Assembly (NCBI GenBank): GCA_949358305.1
Contig: OX442315.1
Location: 3,472,001 to 3,536,000, forward strand
Direction of reading: 5' to 3'
DNA length: 64,000 nucleotides
From: Strigamia acuminata
Taxonomy: Eukaryota; Arthropoda; Chilopoda; Geophilomorpha; Linotaeniidae
The translations under genes were made by a program, and so were the position numbers. This document shows, piece after piece, positions 31,516 through 43,915 of the stretch. The stretch's first letter is position 1. Each line of letters begins with the position of its first letter. Under the pieces are notes generated by a model. That model had not been told where the DNA came from. It did not search any database and saw nothing but the letters and a program-made list of their open reading frames with translations.

Positions 31516-34500
31516 TAGTTATGACAACGATAGTCAACACAAGTAATAATGAAAAAATCAGTAGAATTCTGGCAGCCGTTATTATTGTTCCAAGTTTTAT
31601 ACCTTAAGCGGTTTATCTGCTTTTTCAGTTTCATTTTCTATGTTTTGTGAAGTGAACTTTTTAATCTCAACAAAGCAGCTTAGGACTCGTGTATTATGTA
31701 CATCAATGGTTTGTAGCAATTAATCATTTTTGAGAAAAAACCTAATTAGTAATTAAGACATCTGCATTATTCAAACGGAAACTTAATTTAAGTAAACATA
31801 GAAATCTCCAGATTATTCATTTGTAAATTCATCGCAAACAGGAAATAAGATAAACAAACAAAAGATTACAGATGGGAATGCAACCACACGCCGTATGTTG
31901 GACATCCTGTAACATTCCCTAACTCATAAATATTATTGGAAAACAAGGATATCGCGCATTACCAGCCGAATTGGAAACCATCAATTCTTGACAGAATGAC
32001 ACGTTATTGGCCGCTTGAATGAAAAAAAAACACCCATCAAAAAGAAAAAACCATTTTCATTAACAATCCAACAAAATACCAATAAATCCTATTTGCTCGG
32101 TCTGCCCAAAAATATTTATTGCTTATGGTCAATGCCTCAAAAACTAGTTTCAAGGGCTTGACCTAACTGCATTAAAGAAAAAATATGACAATATAATTGA
32201 TATCTGAAAAATAAATAAAGAAGTAGCCATTTTGAATCGTAAAGATTATATTACCATAACGTTTGGATGAAGGGTTTTGGATGTCGTGTCTTTCATCGAA
32301 TTGGCGTTTTTATTTTTTTGCCTCTGAAGCCGGCCGTTAAAGACAAAAGTAATTCATTGGTGTTATCGCTGCAATAAACATTATCGTTACAGCATTATCG
32401 ACAACAGTATTTGCTCTACCATAAACTGATTCTTAATCCGGAAAATCATACCGCTAGAAGATGTGTAGCGAAAATAATTAATCAGTCCTTTGTTCTGGAA
32501 TGCTCATTTAGGAAATCAGCTTGTTTCGCACTGCACATAAATGGAGTAATTTGCCACAAAAGGTGTGGAAAAGTGATCACACCTGATTAAATCGATCGTG
32601 CTGATAAATTGACTCTGGATCCGCTCGTGTTCTTTGATTGCTTGTGAAACTGAATTATGGCGCCTGGTTTAATGGAGAAAAAAAATTGAATATGCACTCA
32701 GTTTAGAATTAGTTTTTAAACCCCAAAAGAGCTTTAAATAATATAATCGTTAAACTTTTGGATCCTCCAGACGTTGAATTTTTCATTCTTCAGCCGACAA
32801 CTTTTCTAAATCGGGTTTTAAAATTCAAGCCTTAAAAGTGTTTCGCAGAAGTGCTTTGACAAAAGGCAATTGATATCGACTTCTTTGTCTCCTAAAAGTG
32901 ATTGTTCCACGTTCCATGCAAGCAGTCATTTGTCGATCGGTTGTAATGCAGGCCAACAAGCTAATCCATCACAAAAGGAACTTCCTCAGACGCTTCAACA
33001 AACTCGTGGCAATTTTATTCACAGTTAGATTGACGGCCACGCGTTGCACATGCTGAATAAACTCTACCAAAGGGTTCCCGAACGAGCAATCACCTTTCCT
33101 TAAGGCAAATTCATCTAGTCTTGCAGTCATGCCAGAACCCAAAAACTTAAAATACGGAGACGAAGCCGATTTATTGCGGCCTTATTTTGAATTGGATTTA
33201 GCAGACATTATTTGGACGGTTTTTGGAAGTCTGGTCGTGGCCATGACTTAATCTGCAGGAAAATGCGAGGTCATTATTTTGGGTTTATCCATTTTCTCAC
33301 CTAATTAGGGACTTGGATGTGCGGATGTTATTCGGATGCTTTCTGGAAGTTCATTAAGTGACTTAATTTGAACTTTGGTGCCGCATGTAGGATCCAAATG
33401 TCATTGTGACTTTCGTAGAATGTCATGTCATAATTTTGACAAAGAATGCTTCTTCTTTCTGTCGTGCTGAGATTCCCGCACAATGAAGCCCAGGCAGTCG
33501 CAAACTCTAATGTAGCCGGTGTCACACTTAATGAAAATTGATTTTTTTTCCTCCTCTAATTCAAGAACGTACCAAATGGTTTGCAGATTATTTCCGCAAT
33601 GGCGATGGTAAAATCCGAAACACGGCATAAAAATCAGGTTTATGTGGATGTAAAACTTTTTTAATGGCATCTTAAACAGGTTGAGGTATTTTCCCGCTTT
33701 TCGACATGTTTAATCAATGCACAAATGGCCTCAAAGAGTCATAGAAAAAACGATTTGACATTCCATGATGACTATACAAAAAAAGATACAAAAGAAAGAA
33801 AACTGTTATGATGAAAATTGCAGTACAGATAGTGACTATTCGTTGGAATTTATAGCATTTAATATATGTTATTCAAACCTGCAAACTAGGCCTTGTTCCA
33901 TTCTTGTTGATACAGGATTTTGCTAAAATGTGAAACCTTGGTTGTTGGCAAAACATGATAATTGTGCTATGTAACTCTAAGAAGTATATTGTTTAGTAGT
34001 TTTCACAAACAATACAGATGGGTTGCCAATTTTATCTGTTTCCTGTTTTCCAACATTTCTTCTATTCTTTTATGTAATGTGAGACCGATGTTTTCATTAC
34101 GTCCAGTAATTTTCTCTGTTTTCACACTTTCTATTATCCGCAAGCTGAATGTATCCAAGATAGAAGAAATCTGATAAATGATATAAATTTCAACGTACTC
34201 TATAATAAATTGAGAAACACTGAAATTATATTTATCGCGGCGATTAAACTAAAGTTATGGAATATTTTTTACGGAGACGGAAAATTTTAACCTTTGTCCT
34301 TTTGATCAGCGCTTGAGTTGTAGAAATCCAGGACGGATCAATAATGGGTGCAGGAGGAAAACAAAGTGAAATTGTGACTTGAAATAGCTGAGAAAATGAG
34401 CAAAAACAGGAAATAGCCAACATGTACGGTCTACCGCCTGATTTTCGCTCGGGTTTTTAATGGATTTCACACTCGGTCTTTATTTTTAGATGCATTTTGA

Positions 34501-36095
34501 AGGCAGTTTGGCACTGCATCCATAACCACATTTAGGGATTCCTAGCAGAAAATCAATAAAAAAGGAGTTTCAAAAAAAATCAACTGCATGTGGAAATAAA
34601 ATGAGAAAAGATAATAGCGGACAGAAATATAGCCTGCAAACTATTTTATTCTTTATATTTTATCATCGTATAAGTTAAAAATAAATGGGGACAATGCAAA
34701 AGCAACATTATTTACGATGTGCTGTCACAGCGGTTAAGGAAAAGTTTGGACTGGGGAGTTTATTGCTGGGAAAAAGGTTACCATGTAAAATGAGGGGTTT
34801 TTTAATGGATCTTTTGCTAAAAATGTCAAATTTAATGTGTTTGATGTCCAAAATGAAGATTAAAAATGAACAAATGGTGAATTAATCTAAGAAAATATCC
34901 AATTTGCTATTTAGCACATTTAAACGATGATGTTTAGCACTTATTCTGGTAATTATTTAAGTGGTACCAATACATTTTACCAATTGTGATTTGTCCAAAT
35001 ATGCTACATTTGAAACCAATTGGATTTAAATCAATTGATTTTTTTACCAATGGTAGAACAAATGAATTGGTAAAAATAAATTGATTTGTTTTAGAATTAC
35101 TTCTTATTTCTTATAAATGAGAGAATACACAATCTCTTGCAAAAGAAAAGACAAGATGAAAGCAAAAAAACAAATTTCAATTGTCTTACCTGAAATTGAC
35201 AATAGGTGGCACTTCTGCAAGTGACTTGTGAAAAGAAAAAAGAAAACAAACTTTGTTCAACTAGACGTCAATACTGGGAACAACTGTTTGGAAAAAGCTA
35301 TTTAGCTGGACTAAAACCATCAAAAATAATTCAAACAAAACCTTAAAGACTTTCTTCGTGTATTAGGCGCCGGAAGCTCAAAGTGTTGCTTGACTTCTAA
35401 TTTCATTTTTCTATCTATTGAGCATCACTGAAGTTACCAGACAAACAATTTTGTCGAATAGAATAACACTTCTAGAGTAAAAAAAAAAATCATACAGGAA
35501 AGAAAGTTTGTTTACACTTTTTGTTTAGTGAAAATCGAAACTGCGAAAGGTCTTTGGGGATCCCAATCCAGGATTTGAGAGGTTATAAATCCATTGTGGC
35601 CCCTTTTAAAGGGGATTGTTCTGATACAGCTTCAAATCCTTGTTAAAGCCGACAAAAGAAATATTTTTCAAGTTCTAAGAGAAAGCTATTCCTAAAGGTG
35701 ATAGTGACAGGAAAGATTGATGGACATCGAAGAACTTTTGCTGCAACTACGCGTTTACAAAAATTGATCCAATTTAAACATTAAATTGAAGGTATCAAAC
35801 ACTTGCAGTGGAAGCGGGTGGAAGCCATCTTGGAACGCCTTCCGAAGTCAGTAGTGCTGAAGATCGGCGGTTGCAAAACAGCTGCAGTTATGTCGTTGGC
35901 ACGCAAATGTCAGCGGACATGTACAGGTGATGAAAATGTGGTTTGTGCAGAATGTAACAACATAACTCAAGCAAGGCACAGCCCACTACATCAACATATT
36001 ACCGATTCCACATGTTAAATTCAGTTTCCACATGACTTGGATGGCAAGGAACACCTTTAAATAAAATGTACTCGACATAAGAACATATTTAATAG
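31516..36095. other. Kv2 intron 1, no recognisable feature
   Basis: About 4.6 kb of AT-rich intron DNA. Short open frames (for example near 33.4-33.7 kb minus, 34.7 kb plus and 35.8 kb plus) resemble nothing I know and lack supporting splice or repeat context, so none is called. Confidence 0.5.
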
Positions 36096-36583
36096 AGAGT
36101 TTGCAGGATGCATTTTTCCCTTACAGTTAAAGACTATACGGTATAAAAATAGTGTAAGGGAAAAATGATAAATTAAGTTTTTTCGGATTGCACTTTTCCC
36201 TTATCAGTACACTATTTCAGCCAACTACTGAGTTAGTAATTTTGGACCTAAAAATTCAATTTGGGGGCGTAAATGTGCAAATTTCTGCATAAAATTCCAT
36301 TATTATGCCTATAACGTGTGGTTTTGGGCCTAAAATTCAATCTTGGGCCTCAGTTATCATTCAATCTACATACCTATGACTGTGACGTGTTTGATCGGGA
36401 CAACAAAATAATCGCCATTTGCAATGGGCGGAGCTAACAATATAGTGTTCTCAATTCTGATTGGCTGTGCTATATTTTAATTTAGTGTTGAAAACGATAC
36501 ACTAAAGATTTTTCCCTTACGATATGGCACTAAAATAGTGTATCGTCGAGCAAAATAAGGGAAAAATGCATACCGCAAACTCT
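36096..36583. mobile_element. TIR element (GAGTTTGCAGGATGCATTTT ends)
   Basis: GAGTTTGCAGGATGCATTTT then TCCCTTAC at the left pairs with AAGGGAAAAATGCAT then ACCGCAAACTC at the right. The word GGGAAAAATG recurs in the interior. End fragments of the same type occur at 20463-20490 and 43960-43980. Non-coding. Confidence 0.7.
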
Positions 36584-37447
36584 AATACCCAAAAAGAATT
36601 TTAATCACCTCTATAGGCCATCTTTAGCGTCTATTATTGAAGTCTATCGCAATGGAATTACCTGGAAAAATATTCCACACAAATATAAACATACGTAGAA
36701 AAGCATTCTGCTGGTTAAACCTATTTTCACGGTATAATGTCGTCTTCTAATACAAGACAGTGGTCTTATTGCTTGTATATTTCATGGCGCTTCGGTGGTA
36801 TGGAAGAGGAAAGCAAAGCGAAATGAAAACAAGACGTGGATGGAACGACAAAGCTAAGAGGTGAATTTCCGGAGAAATGGAATAAGAACAATTTTTTTTG
36901 TGGTTGTAAGGTCAAATTGATCTCGTCATAGTTGTCGCTGTGCTACTATTAACCCGAATGTCGAGATGTGTGAGGCCGGCAAAATGTGGGATAATAAACA
37001 GCAGGAACAATGTTAAATTGCATTTCAAGTACCCCATGTGGAAAAAATATGGGTGTTCTGAAAAAAAAAACATTTTGTGTGGCAATTATACGTGATGTGA
37101 CAAGAAATAATAAATATTTACGCATTTTAGTTTTTTTGGGTCTAAGTGATTTAGCAGAAATATTAAAGTTGAAGGCTGGCTGGTAAAGGTCAGAGGAAAT
37201 TGATTTTGTGCAGGAAACAAAACAAAAGCTGAAGAGTGAGGATTGCAAATTTTATGCTATTACATTATGATTAGTGTTATTTGGAATGGTTGTTTGCCAT
37301 TGATTGTCAGCTCGAGAGATTGTTAAGTAAATATTATTTTGGTTTTTTTTATTTAATAATTACAGTGATTGTTAATGCCAATGCTGTAATCAATTCACAT
37401 GGCATGACTACAATGAATTGTAAACAAAAATAGGAAAAGAAATCATT

Positions 37448-37921
37448 GTTGTAAAAAAAATAGGTCAGCAGTAAATGAATTTAATTAAAAAAATAGTTCA
37501 GCAGTAAATGAATTTAATTAACAAAAATAGTTCAGCAGTAAATGAATTTAATTAAAAAAATAGTTCAGCAGTAAATGAATTTAATTAAAAAAATAGCTTA
37601 GCAGTAAATGAATTTAATTTAAAAAAAATATTTTAGCAGTAAATGAATTTAATTAAAAAAAATAGTTCAGCAGTAAATTAATTTAATTTAAAAAAAAGTT
37701 CAGCAGTCAATGAATTTAATTAAAAAAAATAGTTCAGCAGTCAATTAATTTAATTTAAAAAAAAGTTCAGCAGTCAATGAATTTAATTAAAAAAAATAGT
37801 TCAGCACTAAATGAATTTAATTAAAAAAAATAGTTCAGCAGTAAATGAATTTAATTAAAAAAAAAGTTCAGCAGTAAACTAATTTAATTAAAAAAAATAG
37901 TTCAGCAGTAAATGAATTTAA
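37448..37921. repeat. ~31-33-bp tandem array, GTTCAGCAGTAAATGAATTT
   Basis: About 15 units of GTTCAGCAGTAAATGAATTT plus AATTAAAAAAAATA. The array continues on the other side of the piggyBac-like insertion (38354-38395). Confidence 0.93.
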
Positions 37922-38353
37922 CCCTTCCAACCCGAAAGAATTTGCCTCCCATCTCTCCCTAAGATGGGCATTATATGACCCAGATTCTGCGCATGCGCAA
38001 AATCCGGGTTTTAGGGAATTCCGAACATCTAGCCAATGGGGTTAGATTGTCTATTCATGTAGTGAACGCCATATGGACGTGGTGGACATAATTGACATTA
38101 GCGGAGCCTGCTGATGATCATAATTTTTGACCTTTGGACTTTTAAGATGGGTCTTTTTTGACCCAGTTAAACTTTAAGTTCAAATTACAGAAAAACTTAA
38201 AAAATTAAAAAAATTTCAACTGTGGTATAGTGTCTAGTGATGTTTCAAAGGAATAGTCAGCAAAAATCAGATAAAAAAAAAATTTATTTGTTATAAAAAA
38301 AATGATTTTTTTAAAACGGGGTCACAAAATGACCCATCTCAGGGTTGGAAGGG
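37922..38353. mobile_element. piggyBac-like MITE with TTAA target duplication
   Basis: CCCTTCCAACCC and GGGTTGGAAGGG are the ends of a 432-bp element flanked on both sides by TTAA, the hallmark of piggyBac insertion. The TTAA belongs to the tandem unit (GAATTTAATTAAAA) into which it jumped. There is no transposase inside. A truncated relative sits at 11926-12060. Confidence 0.85.
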
Positions 38354-38476
38354 TTAATTAAAAAAAATAGTTCAGCAGTAAATGAATTAAAAAAAATAAT
38401 TAACAATAATAAACTTGTAGCATTGTTTAGAAGCAGTTAGAAATATGAATTATGTGTTTTTTATTTTTGTAACTAT

Positions 38477-38780
38477 TGTCGTGTTCGTGAAGTGATTACA
38501 ATTGAGTTTGACATTCGAAATAAACACCATTTATTTGCATTTGAACCGTCTTTCACTAGTATCTTTTCAGACACAATTTAATACATGTTTCGTTCGTTTT
38601 AATTTCGTTCGTTGTATCGATTCTTTTTCTTATAATGGTATATTTTCATCGTGCTAGTGATCATTGTTTTTTTTGAACAAACCGCAACGTTACATTGTTA
38701 TTCACGCATACATTTTGCCAATTAGCTTAATTAGATTTTACAGAAAATACACGGTGTTTTTATGGATGCGAGATGCGACA
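38477..38780 (-). repeat. 3' LTR of the Ty3/Gypsy element
   Basis: Begins TGTCGTGTTCGTGAAGTG and ends GCGAGATGCGACA on the plus strand. It is identical to the partner LTR except for one base. Confidence 0.95.
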
Positions 38781-38798
38781 GCTCCCCGGAAATCGACG

Positions 38799-41700
38799 TC
38801 AATCTCGATTTCCCTTCTTTGTCTTGCGGCGCCAGGATGCTGTGGTGGACGCCGGGTATGGTCGGTAAGGTTTAACGCCCAAATGCCTCTTGGATCGACG
38901 TACACCATCCTGCCACGTTGTCCCGTACTGGTCCTGCGCTTCTGGTTGCGCCGCGCTCGCGCCAGGCATCGCATCCACCGGCTGCGTTATCCTTGCTGCC
39001 AGTCGATCCAACCGCTCAAGTGTCTGTTTCGTGTTCAAAAGCGGTGCCTCGACCATCATCGACGGTGAATGAGGCAAACTTGCTTTAGGTAAAATGGTCC
39101 GGGTCACGACGATCGGGAAGTTGTCTGGCCGTTGGCGGATAAAACGTCGTCTCAAATGATTGACGTGTTTAATGTTTTCGACATCGGTCGCCATTATTTT
39201 GATCAAGTATCTGACGTCCCCCAATTTCTCAACCACGACACCCTCCTCCCACTTCCCAAGTGGCGAAAAGGACCATACTAAATCATCTGGTTCAAATTCC
39301 CTCACAGGTTTGGTCGCTTGCATCACATATGCATGATCTGGTCGCTGCGTGGTCAAGTGAGTCTTGACTTCCCAGCTAAACATTCGCTGGGCTGGAGTTA
39401 ATCCGGTATTTGCCGATGGTGTGGTATGTTGGTGAAAAAGAAAACGCATCATGCGCGCCAAAGATGTCCCCGACTCATACTTGCGCATGCCATTTTTAAA
39501 GGTTTGCACAGCTCGTTCAACTGGCCCGTTTGATTGGGCATGGTACGGTGGTGAGAACTTCTGGCGGATGCCGTTGGCCTCATAGAATCGCCGGAGTTCG
39601 TCTGACCGGAAAGGCGGGCCGTTGTCGGTGACCACCAGGTCTGGCAGCCCAAAAGTGGCAAACCAGCGCATTGCCTGCAATGTTACTGCTGTTGCGGTGG
39701 TCGTGGTCATCCTTGCGGCCTCGATCCAGTTTGTGCCGGCATCCACAAGTATCAAAAACTTTTCTTGGTCAAGATCTGCAAAGTCCAGGTGGAGTCGGCT
39801 CCAAGGGCGGACGGGCGTCGGCCACGGGACCGGCCTCTCTTTGGGTGGCAAGGCCCTGACGCGCTGGCAGTTCTCGCAACTAGCCACGTGATGCTCGATG
39901 CTAAAGTCGATCTTGGGCCACCAATAGGTGACTCTCGCAAGGCGTTTCATTGCCACGACACCTGGATGTCCCAAATGGAGCTGCTGAAGAGCCCGTTGAC
40001 GAAGGGAAGGGGGAACTACTATTCGATGTCCCCTCAGCAGTACGCAATCCTGCACAGTCAGTTGATCGGAAATGGCCAGCAGTTTCACTACCTCGCCATT
40101 TTCCATTTCTGTTGCGGCTCCACTTCTCAACAAGTCAATGGCCCTAGAAATTGCGATGTCGCGACACGATTCGTCGTTTAGTTCTGTCCATGTGATTGGT
40201 GACTCTGTCAAATTCATAAATAATAATTCTTGTCTCTCAAAAACCTCTGATAAAGCACTGGTTGCTGGTTGCAACGGCAACCTGCTCAACGCGTCCGCGT
40301 TGAGGTGCTCAACCCCTTTACGATATTCGATTTGATAGTCGAAAGAACTCAGGAACAGCATCCATCGTAGCATCCTGAGTGGGACCACCTCTGGAATGGG
40401 CTTTTTGCGACCAAAAAGTCCCAACAGCGGCTTGTGGTCCGTTATAATCACGAACGAGAAACCCATCAGGTACATGATGAATCTTTTTACGCCAAAGATC
40501 ACCGATAAGGCTTCTCTGTCCAACTGGGAGTAGTTCCGCTCCGTTTGCGTCATGGTCCGAGAGGCGTAGGCCACTGGTCGTTCTTGGCCGTCAACTCGAT
40601 GCGCCAGGACCGCCCCAACTCCCACTGGTGACGCATCCGCTGCCAACGTGATTTGGTGCTTAGGGTTGAAAAGCATCAACAACTTGGGTGAAACGAGTTC
40701 ACTCTTGACCAAGGCAAACGCCTTGTCGTGGGCGCTGCTCCAGGTCCATGTCGCGCCCTTTTGTAGCAAGTTATACAACGGCGTCAGTGTGGTCGCCATG
40801 TTAGGCAGAAACATCGCGTAGAATGTGATAAGGCCTAAGAATGCCCTTAACTCATGCACATTTGTTGGACTTGGTGCTGCCGTTATGGCCAACACCTTGG
40901 TTGGTAACGGGGCAATGCCCGCACCAGATATGCGGAACCCCAAAAAGTCCAAAATTCTGACCATGAGTATGCACTTTGGCTTATTCAAGCGCAACCCTAT
41001 GTCGCGAAAACGCTGGAACACCCGCTTCAGTAATACAAGATGATCACGCTGGTTCAATGATGGCACCAACATATCATCTTGGTATGGGCGTACCTCTTCT
41101 ACTTCTCTAAACTCTTCCTCAATGGTTCTTTGGAATTCTCCTGCGGCAGTGATGATCCCGAAAGGCATGCGTGTAACGCGAAATAGGCCCATGTGTGTAT
41201 TGATGGCCACCAAGTAGGACGACTCCTCGTCCAGCTCGCGTTGCTGATACGCTTGCTGGAGGTCCAACTTGGAGAACACTACAGCATCGCCAATCGACGC
41301 CAAGATGTCAGGTATCTTTGGCAGCGGGTATGGGTGCGGATACAATGCCAAGTTGATGGTTGACCTGTAGTCCCCGCACAACCGTACTCCGCCGTCCTTC
41401 TTGGGAACAATCACGAGGGGAGTTGCCCATCGACTGTATTTAATTGGCACTAAAATGCCCTGACGTTGCAATTCTAAGATTGCCTCTTCAACTTTGCCTC
41501 GCAATGCCATTGGCACTACTCTTGGCCTAAAAAATCTAGGTGGCACCGTAGTGTCAACTTCCAAATGGAGTGGAGGTCCGCGGTAATGGCCCAAACCAGG
41601 CAGAAAAATGTCGTTGTACTCCAATAATAATTCCTCCAAATGTTTCTGTGTGGGGGTTTTATCCTCCGTCATGTGTACATTTGACTCCAATTGTGACGTT

Positions 41701-43556
41701 TGCTCACATGTTCGGCCTAATTTGTCCAACACATTCCTGCCAATCAGATTTGGCCCACCGTTTCCCACAACCAAAATCTTGGCCGGTATCGCCATCTTAT
41801 TGTCCGTTAAAACTACGTTAATTCGACCGAAAACATGCACCTTCTGTCCAGTGTAGGTCCTCAAAGTATCGTTGGTGGGCAATAACAACGGTGCCACGTC
41901 TCGGTCCGGCCAAATTTGGCCATACGACTCAAGTGTGATGAGAGTCTGCTCACTTCCGGTATCTACCAGCATTTTAACCGGTTGACCATCAAGGCGAACT
42001 TCAATCTCGATCGGTGGGACTTTATTGTCCCCGCTGGCGACCATAAACACATAATAGTCGTCTTCAGGCTGTTGGTATCGTCTACTTTGATTAACGTGTT
42101 GTGTTTGTTGCTGCTGTTGTTGATGGTTTCCGTATTGCTGCTGTGCAAACTGTTGTCGTTCGAACTGTTGCTGGCGATGGTCCCAGGCCTGGTCAACGTT
42201 CTGGTAAGGTTGACCACTGTATCCACCTGGGGCTTGGCTCAGCGGTTGTTGCTGTTGTTGTTGTGCTTGTTGTTGTTGCTGTTGATATCGTTGTTGTTGT
42301 TGATATTGTTGTTGTTGTTGATATTGCTGATATTGGGGCTGCTGTTGTGGAAAAAATTCCGAACTAGCCTCAGCTATCCAGTTCACCGGTACACGTCGTT
42401 GACTGAATGGGGTGAACTCTTCACGAGGGCGTTGTCCTCTCTCTTGTTGCTGGGCAGGGTCCGCCCTCATGCAGACCCTCGCCAGGTGTCCCACACCTCC
42501 GCATCGGTAGCATCTTGCCTCGATGAAAGGGCACGCGAGGCCCTTGTGATCGCCACCACATCTCTTGCATTTTCCCGCAAGTTGAGCGATGGTCATCGCC
42601 GGGCGGCTCGCTGCGTTTCGCGCGCCCTGTGCGAACGGTTGTGCACGCGATCTTCCGCGTCCAAAATTTGTGGATTGTCGATTTGCAGCACCGGCGGGTT
42701 TAAACGGTTGGTCAGGGGTCTCCACCCTGTAGACATCTGACAACCCTATAGGCTGCATTTTGTCCGACTCAAGTGGGGTCACGTTGAGCGCTGTCTCTTT
42801 CTGCTTTTTGTACACGAGCTGCCCCTGCACTGCCGCTTCAGCGGCCAACGCCAGCTTGATGGCTTTAGCCAAGTCCAACGTCTCTTCTTCTAGAAGGCGC
42901 AAGCGCAGCTTGTCATTGTTTACACCAGTTATGAACTGGGTTAATATGGCCTCGTCATTTATCTCTTTCGACACGAATTTACACAATCGTGCTTGGGCTC
43001 GCAGGTCAGCCACGAACTTTGCTATCGTCTCGCCCGGTTGACGCTTAATTGCAGCCAGTTTGAATTTTTGCACGTGCGGCCTGGTGATCGCCTGGTAGTG
43101 CTCGGTTAGTTTCGCAATTATATCGTCCAGAGTTGCTTTCTCGATAGTCTCCGGGTAGACGAGATCTTTTATCAAACCGTACATTTCTGTCCCTGCCACG
43201 GATGTGAGTAGCTGTTTCTGCTCTTTGTCCTTCACATGATTAAGCACACAGAAGTCTCTGAACTGGTGAATGTACTGCGCCCAAGCTTCCTCGGATTTTC
43301 CAGTAAAGGGAAGAATCGTGCCGAGTTGGTGCGGTGGTCGGTCCGTTTGAGCTTTTACCAATGACGAGATCGCTGCTATCAAATCGGCCGTAGATACAGA
43401 CGACGACTGCGTTATCGCCGTCGTCGACGTCGTTTTTGTCGGATCCGTCATTCCGATCGCTAAAAACCAAAACACAGTGTCAGTTCCGAATATTAAACCA
43501 CAAATCAACGCCAATGATACATATCTTAACCAGCGTAGCTCATTTTGATGGCCCAT
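38799..43556 (-). CDS. Gag-Pol polyprotein of the Ty3/Gypsy element
   Basis: One uninterrupted frame of 1585 codons encodes all parts in the Ty3/Gypsy order. Gag has two zinc knuckles (about residues 329-361, CKRCGGDHKGLAC and CYRCGGVGHLARVC). A Gln-rich linker follows (about 400-490), then an aspartic protease (LVDTGSEQTL, about 530). Reverse transcriptase has YQDDM in place of the usual YxDD (about 824), then RNase H (AADASPVGVGAVL, about 969). Integrase has its HHCC finger near 1217 and catalytic stretches at DAGTNWIEA and VVTDNGPPF. No frameshift or stop separates Gag from Pol, and no envelope gene is present. The first 35 residues are hydrophobic; the usual Gag start may be the second Met (MTDPTK, residue 36). 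Confidence 0.95.
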   Translation of the reverse strand: MGHQNELRWLRYVSLALICGLIFGTDTVFWFLAIGMTDPTKTTSTTAITQSSSVSTADLIAAISSLVKAQTDRPPHQLGTILPFTGKSEEAWAQYIHQFRDFCVLNHVKDKEQKQLLTSVAGTEMYGLIKDLVYPETIEKATLDDIIAKLTEHYQAITRPHVQKFKLAAIKRQPGETIAKFVADLRAQARLCKFVSKEINDEAILTQFITGVNNDKLRLRLLEEETLDLAKAIKLALAAEAAVQGQLVYKKQKETALNVTPLESDKMQPIGLSDVYRVETPDQPFKPAGAANRQSTNFGRGRSRAQPFAQGARNAASRPAMTIAQLAGKCKRCGGDHKGLACPFIEARCYRCGGVGHLARVCMRADPAQQQERGQRPREEFTPFSQRRVPVNWIAEASSEFFPQQQPQYQQYQQQQQYQQQQRYQQQQQQAQQQQQQPLSQAPGGYSGQPYQNVDQAWDHRQQQFERQQFAQQQYGNHQQQQQQTQHVNQSRRYQQPEDDYYVFMVASGDNKVPPIEIEVRLDGQPVKMLVDTGSEQTLITLESYGQIWPDRDVAPLLLPTNDTLRTYTGQKVHVFGRINVVLTDNKMAIPAKILVVGNGGPNLIGRNVLDKLGRTCEQTSQLESNVHMTEDKTPTQKHLEELLLEYNDIFLPGLGHYRGPPLHLEVDTTVPPRFFRPRVVPMALRGKVEEAILELQRQGILVPIKYSRWATPLVIVPKKDGGVRLCGDYRSTINLALYPHPYPLPKIPDILASIGDAVVFSKLDLQQAYQQRELDEESSYLVAINTHMGLFRVTRMPFGIITAAGEFQRTIEEEFREVEEVRPYQDDMLVPSLNQRDHLVLLKRVFQRFRDIGLRLNKPKCILMVRILDFLGFRISGAGIAPLPTKVLAITAAPSPTNVHELRAFLGLITFYAMFLPNMATTLTPLYNLLQKGATWTWSSAHDKAFALVKSELVSPKLLMLFNPKHQITLAADASPVGVGAVLAHRVDGQERPVAYASRTMTQTERNYSQLDREALSVIFGVKRFIMYLMGFSFVIITDHKPLLGLFGRKKPIPEVVPLRMLRWMLFLSSFDYQIEYRKGVEHLNADALSRLPLQPATSALSEVFERQELLFMNLTESPITWTELNDESCRDIAISRAIDLLRSGAATEMENGEVVKLLAISDQLTVQDCVLLRGHRIVVPPSLRQRALQQLHLGHPGVVAMKRLARVTYWWPKIDFSIEHHVASCENCQRVRALPPKERPVPWPTPVRPWSRLHLDFADLDQEKFLILVDAGTNWIEAARMTTTTATAVTLQAMRWFATFGLPDLVVTDNGPPFRSDELRRFYEANGIRQKFSPPYHAQSNGPVERAVQTFKNGMRKYESGTSLARMMRFLFHQHTTPSANTGLTPAQRMFSWEVKTHLTTQRPDHAYVMQATKPVREFEPDDLVWSFSPLGKWEEGVVVEKLGDVRYLIKIMATDVENIKHVNHLRRRFIRQRPDNFPIVVTRTILPKASLPHSPSMMVEAPLLNTKQTLERLDRLAARITQPVDAMPGASAAQPEAQDQYGTTWQDGVRRSKRHLGVKPYRPYPASTTASWRRKTKKGNRD

Positions 43557-43606
43557 GAGTTCGAATCCTCAATCGAATCCGTGTTGCCGTTTACTCGTCG
43601 CCAACT

Positions 43607-43910
43607 TGTCGTGTTCGTGAAGTGATTACAATTGAGTTTGACATTCGAAATAAACACCATTTATTTGCATTTGAACCGTCTTTCACTAGTATCTTTTCAG
43701 ACACAATTTAATACATGTTTCGTTCGTTTTAATTTCGTTCGTTGTATCGATTCTTTTTCTTATAATGGTATATTTTCATCGTGCTAGTGATCATTGTTTT
43801 TTTTGAACAAACCGCAACGTTACCTTGTTATTCACGCATACATTTTGCCAATTAGCTTAATTAGATTTTACAGAAAATACACGGTGTTTTTATGGATGCG
43901 AGATGCGACA
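43607..43910 (-). repeat. 5' LTR of the Ty3/Gypsy element
   Basis: Same sequence as 38477-38780 with one substitution. On the minus strand it would carry the promoter of the element. Confidence 0.95.
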
Positions 43911-43915
43911 ACTAT

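Larger units (their letters stand above)
38477..43910 (-). mobile_element. Ty3/Gypsy-type LTR retrotransposon, full length
   Basis: The 5434-bp element has two 304-bp LTRs (38477-38780 and 43607-43910) starting TG and ending CA. They differ at one position (A at 38693, C at 43823). The flanks are a perfect 5-bp target duplication, ACTAT (38472-38476 and 43911-43915). Coding is on the minus strand, so the LTR at 43607 is the 5' LTR. A primer-binding-site-like TGGCGACGAGTAA starts at 43603, and a purine-rich CCGGGGAGC precedes the 3' LTR. The single long frame is intact, so the copy is recent and possibly still able to move. It sits antisense in Kv2 intron 1. Confidence 0.96.
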
